NCBI RefSeq assembly: GCF_003751605.1
Contig: NZ_RJVJ01000002.1
Location: 186,001 to 250,000, forward strand
Reading direction: 5' to 3'
Origin: Kitasatospora cineracea
GTDB lineage: Bacteria > Actinomycetota > Actinomycetes > Streptomycetales > Streptomycetaceae
DNA: 64,000 bases
The position numbers and the translations under genes were made by a program. Shown here one piece after another: positions 44,084-51,512 of the stretch. Each line of letters opens with the position of its first letter. Within the stretch, counting starts at the first letter, position 1. The notes beneath the pieces are model-generated. The model did no database searches. It was given only the letters and a program-made list of their open reading frames with translations, and was not told the DNA's origin.

Positions 44084-45348
44084 GCACGGTCGCCGCGCAG
44101 GTCACCGGCATCGGCTGGGTGACGCCGCTGGGCCGGGCCGTGCCGGAGGCGTTCCGGGCGCTGGCGGCCGGCCGTTCCGGCCTGGTCGCCCCGCCGGAGG
44201 GGCACCCGGCGGGGGGCTGGCTGCGGGTGGCGGGCATCGCCCCGCCCGTCCCGGCCACCGAGGTGCTGCCGCCGACCGAGACCCGGGTCGCCGACCGCTT
44301 CCTGCTGCTGGCGCTGGCCGCCGCCGAGGACGCCCTCACCGACGCGAAACTGACGATCCGTCAGGATACCGACCCGGAGCGGGTGGCGGTGGTGCTGGGC
44401 ACCGGCGGCGGCGGGCTGGAGAGCTACGAGCAGCAGGCCGCCGGGCGGCGCGAGCGCGGCCGGGCCGCGGTCAGCCCGTACCTGCTGCCGGGCATGCTGT
44501 CGAACATGGCGGCCGCCCGGATCGCCATCGCGTACGGCATCCGCGGCTACAGTTCGGCCGTGATCACGGCCTGCGCGGCGGGCGCGCAGGCGATCGCCGA
44601 GGGCCTGCGGCTGATCCGCGGCGGCGAGGCGGACGTGGTGGTGTGCGGCGGCGCGGAGGCCCCGCTGCACCCGACGATCGCCGCCGCCTTCGACAACTCC
44701 CGTGCACTGGCTGCTGGTTGGGATGATCCGACGCAGGCGTCCCGGCCGTTCGACGCCCGCCGCAACGGCTTCGTGCTGGGCGAGGGCAGCGCCGTCCTGG
44801 TGCTGGAGAGCGCCGAGCACGCGGCGGCCCGCGGCGCGAGCGGCTACGCCTCGCTGGCCGGCTGGGGCGCGGCCACCGACGCCCACCACCCGACCATGCC
44901 GCGCCCGGACGGGGCGGGCGCGGTCTCGGCGATGCGGGCCGCGCTGCGCTCGGCGGGCCTGGAGCCGTCGGCCGTGGACTACGTGAACGCGCACGGCACC
45001 GGCACCAAGCTCGGCGACGTCGCCGAATCGGCGGCGCTGCGCGAGGTGTTCGGCGCGCACGAGCCGTTCGTCAGCTCGACCAAGGGCGCGACCGGCCACC
45101 TGCTGGGCGCCTCGGGCGCGGTGGAGGCGGCGGTGTCGGCGCTGGCCGTCGCCGAGGGCCTGATCCCGCCCACCCTGAACCTCGAACAGCCGGACGGGGC
45201 CTGCGCGTTGCGGCACGTCCGGGGCGCGGCCGAGCACAGCGTCGTGCGGCACGCCCTGTCCAACTCGATCGCGTTCGGCGGCCACAACCTGAGCCTGCTG
45301 TTCGGTCCGCCGAGCATCACGGCCAAGCACCTCGGAGGGGACTCATGA
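44080..45348 (+). CDS. Beta-ketoacyl-ACP synthase II-type ketosynthase
   Basis: This 422-aa complete KASII/FabF-type enzyme has Cys165 in VITACAAGAQAIAEG, His in VDYVNAHGTGTKLGD, KGATGHLLGASGAVEA (Lys and His) and SIAFGGHNLSLLF. All catalytic residues are present, so it should catalyse decarboxylative Claisen condensation on a carrier protein. It is translationally coupled to both the ligase and the dioxygenase (ATGA). No ketoreductase or dehydratase accompanies it, so chains would stay as beta-keto. Confidence 0.94.
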   Translation: MSTVAAQVTGIGWVTPLGRAVPEAFRALAAGRSGLVAPPEGHPAGGWLRVAGIAPPVPATEVLPPTETRVADRFLLLALAAAEDALTDAKLTIRQDTDPERVAVVLGTGGGGLESYEQQAAGRRERGRAAVSPYLLPGMLSNMAAARIAIAYGIRGYSSAVITACAAGAQAIAEGLRLIRGGEADVVVCGGAEAPLHPTIAAAFDNSRALAAGWDDPTQASRPFDARRNGFVLGEGSAVLVLESAEHAAARGASGYASLAGWGAATDAHHPTMPRPDGAGAVSAMRAALRSAGLEPSAVDYVNAHGTGTKLGDVAESAALREVFGAHEPFVSSTKGATGHLLGASGAVEAAVSALAVAEGLIPPTLNLEQPDGACALRHVRGAAEHSVVRHALSNSIAFGGHNLSLLFGPPSITAKHLGGDS

Positions 45349-46346
45349 CCGTGCCGGGCATCGCGTACACCGAACTGTACGTGGAGGACGCCCACAAGTA
45401 CGCCGCGCGGCTGCGCGACGACTGGGGCTTCACGCTGTACGAGCCGGCGGCGGCCGCGCCGGGCACCGCGCAGGTGGTGGCGCACCAGGGGTCGGTCCGG
45501 GTGCTGCTGACCTCGGCGGTGGAGGCCGACCACCCGGTGGCCGGCTGGGTGCGGCGGCACGGCGACGGCGTCGCGGTGATCGCGCTGCGGCACGCCGACG
45601 CGGCGTCGGCGGCCGCGGCGGCCGAGCGGGCGGTGGCGGCGGGCGCCGTACGGCTGGACGGGGCGGGCACGGTGTCCGGCTTCGGCGACCTGGCGCTGCG
45701 CTTCACCGGCCCGGAGGACCTGCTGCCGCCGGGTGAACTTCCGGGCCCGGGTTCGCTGTTGTCGCTGGACCACGTGGCGGTGGTGGTGCCGGGCGGGCAG
45801 CTGGGCGACTCGGTGCGGTGGGCGGTCGAGGGGCTGGGCCACCGGGAGGTGTTCCGCGAGTACGTGGAGGTCGGCGACCAGGCGATGGACTCCCGGGTGG
45901 TGCAGAGCCCGTGCGGGACGGTCACCTTCACCCTGCTGGAGCCGGACACCTCGCGGGCGTCCGGCCAGATCGACGGCTTCCTGGCGGCGCACGGCGGCGC
46001 GGGCGTCCAGCACCTGGCCTACGCGACGGGCTCGATCACCGTCGCGGTACGGGAGTTGGCGGCCCGCGGGGTGGCGTTCCTGAGCACGCCGGGCGCGTAC
46101 TACGACGCGCTGGAGTCCAGGCTGGGCCCGACGGCCATCCCGGTGGCGGAGCTGCGCGACACCCACGTGCTGGTGGACCGGGACCACGGCGGCGAGCTGT
46201 TCCAGATCTTCGCCCGCTCCACCCATCCGCGCCGGACGCTGTTCCTGGAGCTGGTGGAGCGGCGCGGCGCCGGCAGTTTCGGCACCGCCAACATCAAGGC
46301 CCTGTACGAGGCGGTGGAGCGCGAGCGCGCCACCGCGGACAGCTGA
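45345..46346 (+). CDS. hmaS: 4-hydroxymandelate synthase-like dioxygenase (HPPD superfamily)
   Basis: This 333-aa two-VOC-domain non-heme iron enzyme has Fe ligands His143 (LDHVAV), His223 (VQHLAY) and Glu302 (FLELVERRG), and the C-terminal helix GAGSFGTANIKALYEAVE typical of HPPD/HmaS. Hydroxyphenylpyruvate dioxygenase degrades tyrosine and gives homogentisate; the HmaS subgroup gives hydroxymandelate. Neighbouring mandelate oxidase and HpgT-like aminotransferase favour HmaS. The substrate may be 4-hydroxyphenylpyruvate or phenylpyruvate. Start overlaps the ketosynthase stop (ATGA). Confidence 0.88.
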   Translation: MTVPGIAYTELYVEDAHKYAARLRDDWGFTLYEPAAAAPGTAQVVAHQGSVRVLLTSAVEADHPVAGWVRRHGDGVAVIALRHADAASAAAAAERAVAAGAVRLDGAGTVSGFGDLALRFTGPEDLLPPGELPGPGSLLSLDHVAVVVPGGQLGDSVRWAVEGLGHREVFREYVEVGDQAMDSRVVQSPCGTVTFTLLEPDTSRASGQIDGFLAAHGGAGVQHLAYATGSITVAVRELAARGVAFLSTPGAYYDALESRLGPTAIPVAELRDTHVLVDRDHGGELFQIFARSTHPRRTLFLELVERRGAGSFGTANIKALYEAVERERATADS

Positions 46347-46363
46347 GCAGAGGGGAGAGGGAA

Positions 46364-47281
46364 GTGACCACCGTCATCGAGCAGTTCGCGTTGACCGAGG
46401 AGGAGTCGGCGCTGCTGCCGACCGTCGAGGAGGTGCTGGAGTACGCGGAGCGCGGCTGGTACCTGTCGCGGCGGCTGTTCTCCGACGCCGAGCTGGACAC
46501 CCTGCAGGCCGCCACCGAGCGCTACTACGCGGGCGAGCGGGACCGTGAACTCCCGGCGCGGCCGCCGCACCTGGCGTCCTGGAAGCCGTCGGACGGGCCG
46601 GTGCAGCGGCACAACGACTACGTGCACTACGAGCACGCGGAGATCGGCCGGATCCTGCGCAAGCCGCTGCTGGGCGCGGTCGCGGCGCGGCTGGCGCAGG
46701 CGGCGGAGGTCCGGCTGTTCCAGTCGACGCTGATCTACAAGCCGCCGGTGCCGGGCGAGCCGAGCAACGTGGTGCCGTGGCACTTCGACAAGCACTACTG
46801 GCAGACCTCCACCTCGCAGCGGATGCTGACGGCGTTCCTGCCGTTCCACGACTGCACGGAGGAGATGGGCACCATCACCATGGTGGACGGCAGCCACCGC
46901 TGGGAGGAGCGGCCGGGCGGGGACGACTCGACCCGGCACTTCGCCGCCCGGGACCGCTCGGAGCTGGAGCAACTGCTGCACGAGAACGCCGAGTTCAACG
47001 GTACCGAGGTCCGCACCGTGCCGGTGGAGATCCCGCGCGGGCACGTGTCCTTCCACCACTGCCGCACCTACCACGGCTCGGGCCCGAACCGGTCCGCGCA
47101 GCCGCGCCGGGCGGTGTCGCTGCACCTGCAGGACGGGTCGAACCGGTACCGTCCGTTCCTGCGGCCGGACGGCTCGCCGGTGGCGTACAACCACGACGCG
47201 GTGGTGCGGCGGGACGCGAACGGGCGACCGGACTACGCGGACCCGGAGTTCTGCCCGGTGCTGTGGCGGTCGAGCCGGTGA
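46364..47281 (+). CDS. PhyH-family Fe(II)/2-oxoglutarate oxygenase
   Basis: This 305-aa phytanoyl-CoA-dioxygenase-like protein has facial triad candidates His140 and Asp142 (VPWHFDKHYW) and His237 (HHCRTYHGSGPNRS), with Arg after the last His for 2-oxoglutarate. GTG 46364 has GGGGAGAGGGAAG close by. PhyH enzymes in clusters hydroxylate, halogenate or desaturate carrier-bound or free intermediates. Its stop overlaps the E1 alpha start (GTGA). Confidence 0.9.
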   Translation: MTTVIEQFALTEEESALLPTVEEVLEYAERGWYLSRRLFSDAELDTLQAATERYYAGERDRELPARPPHLASWKPSDGPVQRHNDYVHYEHAEIGRILRKPLLGAVAARLAQAAEVRLFQSTLIYKPPVPGEPSNVVPWHFDKHYWQTSTSQRMLTAFLPFHDCTEEMGTITMVDGSHRWEERPGGDDSTRHFAARDRSELEQLLHENAEFNGTEVRTVPVEIPRGHVSFHHCRTYHGSGPNRSAQPRRAVSLHLQDGSNRYRPFLRPDGSPVAYNHDAVVRRDANGRPDYADPEFCPVLWRSSR

Positions 47282-48246
47282 GCCTGCCGCACCTGACGGA
47301 CCCGGCGGGCCGGTACCGGGCGATGCGGCTGATCCGCTCGTTCGAGGAGCTCGCCCTGGAGTGGGTGCGCTCGGGGCTGGTCGTCGGCGGCACGCACCCG
47401 TACATCGGGCAGGAGGCGGTGGCGGTCGGCGTGTGCGCGGCGCTGGATCCGGCCGACCAGCTGACCTCGACCCACCGCGGGCACGGGCACGTGCTGGCCA
47501 AGGGCGCCGACCCGGGCCGGCTGCTGGCCGAACTGCTGGGCCGGGTGGGCGGGTTGAACGGCGGCCGGGGCGGGTCGATGCACGCCGCGGACTTCTCGCT
47601 GGGCATCCTGGGCGCCAACGGCATCGTCGGCGCGGGCGCGCCGATCGCGGTCGGCTCGGCCTGGGCGGCGCAGCAGCGCGGCGAACCCACCGTGGTGGCC
47701 TCGTTCTTCGGCGACGGCGCGCTCAACCAGGGCGTGCTGCTGGAGGCGTTGAACCTGGCGTCGATCTGGCGGGCGCCGGTGGTGTTCGTCTGCGAGAACA
47801 ACGGCTACGCGACGACGCTGCCGGCCGCCGCGGCGGTGGGCGGTTCGGCGTGCGGCCGGGCGGCGGCGTTCGGCATCCCGGCCGAGACGGTGGACGGGAT
47901 GGACGTGGAGGCGGTCCGGGCGGCGGCCGAACGGGCGGTGCAGCGAGCACGCGCGGGGGGCGGGCCGTCGTTCCTGGAGTGCCTGACGTACCGGTTCGAG
48001 GCGCACCACACGATGGAGCGGCGCTTCCGGCTGTCGTACCGGACGGCCGCGGAGGTGGCGTCCTGGCGCGAGCGCGACCCGCTGGCGACCGGCCTGCCGG
48101 AGGCGGCCCGCATCGATCGCGAGGTGGCCGAACTCCTTTCCGCCGCCGCCGAGTTCGCGCTCGCCTCGGCGGAGCCGGATCCGGCGACGGCCACTGACCA
48201 CCTGTACGCGAGCGGGCTGCGGCCCCGGTCGGGAGCGGCCCTGTGA
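47278..48246 (+). CDS. TPP-dependent 2-oxoacid dehydrogenase E1 alpha subunit
   Basis: This 322-aa protein matches PDH/acetoin dehydrogenase E1 alpha: THPYIGQEAVAVGVCAAL, THRGHGHVLAKGAD, the TPP motif FGDGALNQGVLLEALNLAS...ENNGYATT, and a C-terminal FEAHHTMERRFRLSYR. It forms a heterotetramer with the next gene product. No E2 or E3 gene is present, so it may act as a 2-oxoacid decarboxylase or carboligase, or borrow E2/E3 from primary metabolism. Confidence 0.93.
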   Translation: MSLPHLTDPAGRYRAMRLIRSFEELALEWVRSGLVVGGTHPYIGQEAVAVGVCAALDPADQLTSTHRGHGHVLAKGADPGRLLAELLGRVGGLNGGRGGSMHAADFSLGILGANGIVGAGAPIAVGSAWAAQQRGEPTVVASFFGDGALNQGVLLEALNLASIWRAPVVFVCENNGYATTLPAAAAVGGSACGRAAAFGIPAETVDGMDVEAVRAAAERAVQRARAGGGPSFLECLTYRFEAHHTMERRFRLSYRTAAEVASWRERDPLATGLPEAARIDREVAELLSAAAEFALASAEPDPATATDHLYASGLRPRSGAAL

Positions 48247-49205
48247 CGCTGTTGTCGTACGCCAAGGCGATGAACCGGGCCCTGTCGGACGCGCTGGAGG
48301 CCGATCCGGCGGTGTGCGTGTTCGGCGAGGACGTCGGCGCGGGCCTGGCCGGGCTGACACCGGGCCTGCAACGACGCTTCGGCGCCGGGCGGGTGGTGGA
48401 CGTGCCGCTGTCGGAGCAGGCGTTCACCTCGGCCGGGATCGGGGCGGCGCTGAACGGGATGCGGCCGGTGATCGAGTTGCAGATCCCGTCGCTGCTGTTC
48501 CTGGTGTTCGAGCAACTCGCCAACCAGGCGCACAAGTTCCCGCTGATGACGGGCGGGCAGGCCCGGGTGCCGCTGACCGTGGTGGTGCCGGGTTCGGGCT
48601 CGCGCAGCGGCTGGGCGGGCCAGCACTCGGACCACCCGTACGGCCTGTTCGCGCACGTGGGCATCAAGACGCTGGCGCCCGCGACGCCCACCGACGCGTA
48701 CGGGCTGCTGAGTTCGGCGATCGCGGACGACGACCCGGTGGTGCTGTTCGCCCCGGCGGGGGCGCTGGCCGTGCGCGAGGACGTGACGGCGCCGCTGGCG
48801 CCGGTGCCGATCGGCGCGGCCCGGATCCACCGCGCGGGCACCGACGTGACGGTGGTCGCGGTCGGCCACCTGGTGCACCAGGCGGTGGCGGTGGCCGAGG
48901 AGTTGGCGGACGAGGTGTCGGTGGAGGTGCTCGACCCGCGCACCCTGTACCCGCTGGACCGATCCGCCCTGGTGGAGTCGCTGCGCCGCACCGGCCGGCT
49001 GGTGGTGGTCGACGACTCCAACCGCTTCGCCGGGTTCGCCGCCGAGGTGCTGGCGGTCGCCGCCGAGGAGTGCCGCCTGCTCGCCCCGCCGCTCCGGGTC
49101 ACCCGCCCGGACGGCGCGGTCCTCCCGTTCGCCCCGGCCCTGGACCGGGCGCTGCAGCCGGGCGCCGAGCAGTTGCGGGACGCGGTCCGGGCCGTGCTGA
49201 AGTGA
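48243..49205 (+). CDS. TPP-dependent 2-oxoacid dehydrogenase E1 beta subunit
   Basis: This 320-aa transketolase-like beta subunit has VFGEDVGAGLAGLTPGLQRRFG, VPLSEQAFTSAGIGAALNGMRPVIELQ, QHSDHPYGLFAHVGIKTLAPATP and the C-terminal VEVLDPRTLYPLDRSALVESLRRTGRLVVVDD. GTGA overlap with E1 alpha. Similar E1 pairs in other clusters (for example PglB/PglC of phenylglycine biosynthesis) act on arylpyruvates. Last gene of the operon; a strong palindromic terminator follows. Confidence 0.93.
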   Translation: MTLLSYAKAMNRALSDALEADPAVCVFGEDVGAGLAGLTPGLQRRFGAGRVVDVPLSEQAFTSAGIGAALNGMRPVIELQIPSLLFLVFEQLANQAHKFPLMTGGQARVPLTVVVPGSGSRSGWAGQHSDHPYGLFAHVGIKTLAPATPTDAYGLLSSAIADDDPVVLFAPAGALAVREDVTAPLAPVPIGAARIHRAGTDVTVVAVGHLVHQAVAVAEELADEVSVEVLDPRTLYPLDRSALVESLRRTGRLVVVDDSNRFAGFAAEVLAVAAEECRLLAPPLRVTRPDGAVLPFAPALDRALQPGAEQLRDAVRAVLK

Positions 49206-49228
49206 CGGCCCGGCCCCGGCGGGGCGAC

Positions 49229-49270
49229 GGCCCGGCCCCGGAGCGGTGCGCACCGCTCCGGGGCCGGGCC
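49229..49270. terminator. Perfect 42-bp palindrome, bidirectional terminator
   Basis: Left arm 49229-49249 (GGCCCGGCCCCGGAGCGGTGC) is exactly complementary to 49250-49270, a 21-bp stem with only a minimal loop possible. It lies between the convergent E1 beta and flavohemoprotein genes and ends the biosynthetic operon. Confidence 0.88.
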
Positions 49271-49328
49271 TCTGCGGTCATCCACCGCTTCCCGCGCGGC
49301 AGTTGACGGCTCGGGGGTGGGTCCGCGG

Positions 49329-50510
49329 TCAGGCCCGGCCGAGCCACAGGTCGGGGCCGAAGACCTCGTAGTGGATGTCGGCGGCGGGCACGCCCGCGGC
49401 CAGCAGCTGGGTGCGGACGGAGCGCATGAACGGGAGCGGGCCGCACAGGTAGGCGACGGCGTCGGCGGGGACGTCCAGGCCGGTCAGGTCGACCCGGCCG
49501 GTGCGGTCGGCGGGCCACTCGCCCTCGGGGCGCTCGTACCAGACGTGCGCCTCGGCGTCGGGGAGCTTGTCGACCAGCAGCGCGAACTCCTCGCGGAAGG
49601 CGTGCGCGGACTCCTGCCGGTCGCCGTGCACGGCGATCACCTTGCGGGCGGCGCCGGTCTCGGCGAGGTGGGTGAGCATCCCGACGATCGGGGTGCAGCC
49701 GATGCCGGCCGAGGCCAGCACGACCGGACGGTCGCCGTCGGCCAGCTGCACGTCGCCGAACGGGGCGCCGACCAGCAGGGTGGCGCCCTCGTCGACGTGC
49801 TGGTGCAGGTGGTTGGAGACCTCGCCGGCCGGGTCGCCGGCGACCTTCTTGACGGTGATCTGCAGGCCGCCGTCGGGCTGCCCGGACAGGCTGTACTGGC
49901 GGATCTGGTGGGCGCCGTCGGGGAGTTCGACCTGCACCGAGACGTACTGGCCGGGCTTGTGCGCCGGGACGGGGCCGCCGTCGGCGGGGCGCAGCAGGAA
50001 GGTGGCGACGTCGGCGGTCTCGGCGGTGCGGGCGGCCACCGTGTAGCGGCGGCGCTCGCCGCGGGTGCCGCTCTCCTCGTACAGGCGGGCCTCGATGGCG
50101 ATCAGGGCGTTGGCCATCAGCCAGTACACCTCGTCCCAGGCGGCGGCGACCTCGGGGGTGACGGCGTCGCCGAGCACCTCGACGATGGCGGCGAACAGGT
50201 GGGTGTGGACCACCTGGTACTGGTCGGGGGCGATGCCGAGCGAGGCGTGCTTGTGGGCGATGCGGGCGAGCATGGCGTCCGGCCGCTGGTCGGGGTGCTC
50301 GATCAGCGCGGTGGCGAAGGCGGCTATCGAGCCGGCCAGCGCCTGGCGCTGGCTGCCGTCGGCCTGGTTGCCCCGGTTGAACAGGTCGCGCAGCAGCTCG
50401 GGGTGGGCCGCGAACAGCCGGTCGTAGAACGATCCGGTGATCTCCCCGATGGCCGCGCCCACCACGGGCAGGGTGGCACGCACGGTCTGCGCGGACTTCT
50501 CGGACAGCAT
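49329..50510 (-). CDS. hmp: Flavohemoprotein (nitric oxide dioxygenase)
   Basis: This 393-aa protein has an N-terminal globin (FNRGNQADGSQRQALAGSIAAF; proximal His in IAHKHASLGI), then a ferredoxin-NADP-reductase FAD domain (RQYSLSG) and NAD domain (LASAGIGCTPIVGMLTHL, YLCGPLPFMRSV). It oxidises NO to nitrate. ATG 50510 gives a GGAG site at 7 nt; an in-frame upstream start would disrupt the operator. The NsrR-type operator at 50526-50540 and the adjacent Rrf2 gene indicate NO-responsive control. Confidence 0.95.
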   Translation of the reverse strand: MLSEKSAQTVRATLPVVGAAIGEITGSFYDRLFAAHPELLRDLFNRGNQADGSQRQALAGSIAAFATALIEHPDQRPDAMLARIAHKHASLGIAPDQYQVVHTHLFAAIVEVLGDAVTPEVAAAWDEVYWLMANALIAIEARLYEESGTRGERRRYTVAARTAETADVATFLLRPADGGPVPAHKPGQYVSVQVELPDGAHQIRQYSLSGQPDGGLQITVKKVAGDPAGEVSNHLHQHVDEGATLLVGAPFGDVQLADGDRPVVLASAGIGCTPIVGMLTHLAETGAARKVIAVHGDRQESAHAFREEFALLVDKLPDAEAHVWYERPEGEWPADRTGRVDLTGLDVPADAVAYLCGPLPFMRSVRTQLLAAGVPAADIHYEVFGPDLWLGRA

Positions 50511-50525
50511 CCGAAACTCCAAACT

Positions 50526-50540
50526 CGCATCTGAGATGCG
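50526..50540. promoter_or_regulatory. NsrR-type operator of hmp
   Basis: CGCATCTGAGATGCG is a perfect 7-1-7 inverted repeat 16 bp before the hmp start, containing the AGATGC half typical of streptomycete NsrR sites. ATGCGCAT overlaps on its other side. Confidence 0.75.
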
Positions 50541-50707
50541 CATTCAATGGCATGGAAAACCGACACGCGGAACCGGGCGGAGGACCGACCGGGGACCGGA
50601 CGGGGACCGGACGGGGACCGGTGGAGAACTGCTGGTGACCGCATGGGGCCCGCCCGGCGTCCGCATGGTGACCGCCTGGGGCCCGCCTCGATGCTCGCCC
50701 GGGCGGG

Positions 50708-51231
50708 CTACGGCGAGGAAGGGCCGAACGGCCCCGGCCCCGGCGGGCCACCCGGACCTCCGGGGGGCCCTCCGCCCCCGGCGGGCCGCCGAACACCGGC
50801 AGTCCGAGCAGGACCGGACCGCCGGGCTCGCTCGGCACGCCGACCAGGTCGTTGACGGTCAGCGGGTCGAGGGTGGCGAAGAACGCCTCCTGGGCCCGCC
50901 GCAGCGCCCCGCGCAGCCGGCAGGAGTGGCGCAGCGGACAGGGCGGCTCGTCCTCGCAGCCGACCACGTCGCCGACGCCCTCCAGCTCCCGGACGGTCCG
51001 GCCGAGCGATCCGGTGCGCCCGGCGGCGGTCAGGGCGAGCCCTCCGCCGCGGCCGCGCCGGGCCTCGACCACGCCCAGGTGCTGGAGCCGGCTGACCACC
51101 TTCGCCGCGTGGTTGTAGGGGACGCCGACCGCCTCGGCCACCTCGCGGGTGGTCGGGGTCTGGTCCTCGTCCAGCACCGCCAGGCGCATGGCGATGCGCA
51201 GTGCGATGTCGGTGCTCTTGGTCAGCCTCAC
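50708..51231 (-). CDS. nsrR: NsrR-like Rrf2-family Fe-S regulator, 3' end unresolved
   Basis: The first ~145 residues form an Rrf2 protein: RLTKSTDIALRIAMRLAVL, winged helix TTREVAEAVGVPYNHAAKVVSRLQ, RGRGGGLALT, and three Fe-S cysteines at 92, 98 and 104 (CEDEPPCPLRHSC). NsrR of streptomycetes ends near LLGL, at about residue 145. Here the same frame has no stop and stays open through hmp to 49099. A TAG at 50708-50710 lies one base out of frame, so a one-base indel after residue ~145 is likely (C runs of six near 50761). GTG 51231 is the natural start. Functional N-terminal region intact. Confidence 0.72.
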
Positions 51232-51252
51232 GGGCCTGACTCTAATCAATTG

Positions 51253-51267
51253 CGCATCTTGGATACC
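51253..51267. promoter_or_regulatory. Probable NsrR autoregulatory site
   Basis: CGCATCTTGGATACC repeats one exact half (CGCATCT) of the hmp operator and a degenerate second half, 22 bp before nsrR GTG. The surroundings are AT-rich for this genome (TAATCAATTG). Suggests autoregulation. Confidence 0.5.
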
Positions 51268-51512
51268 AATTACACCGGTGTCTGGTGCGTCACGTCCCGG
51301 CGCCCCTCCGCCCGGTCCGCGCGCCGCCGTCGCGGACCGGTGATCCTGCTCACCCTCGTGCGGCGCACCAGCAGCCGGCCCCGCCGCCCCGCTAGCCTCG
51401 GTGACGCCCGGCCACCCCGTCCCCGGCCCGGGCCGCCCTTCCCCTTGCTCCCGCTCCTGTTCCCCTTCTTGTTCCCGTTCTTGTTCCCGTTTCCCCGTGA
51501 CGGAGGCCCCCG

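Noticed and set aside
45345..46346. Simple housekeeping HPPD of tyrosine catabolism
   Set aside because: It is translationally coupled inside the biosynthetic operon and accompanied by mandelate oxidase and HpgT-like genes, so HmaS is preferred, though phylogeny would be needed to decide.
49099..50700. Protein-coding extension of NsrR across hmp
   Set aside because: The frame overlaps hmp in the same direction but different phase and gives Arg-rich sequence with no domain; a frameshift is more likely.
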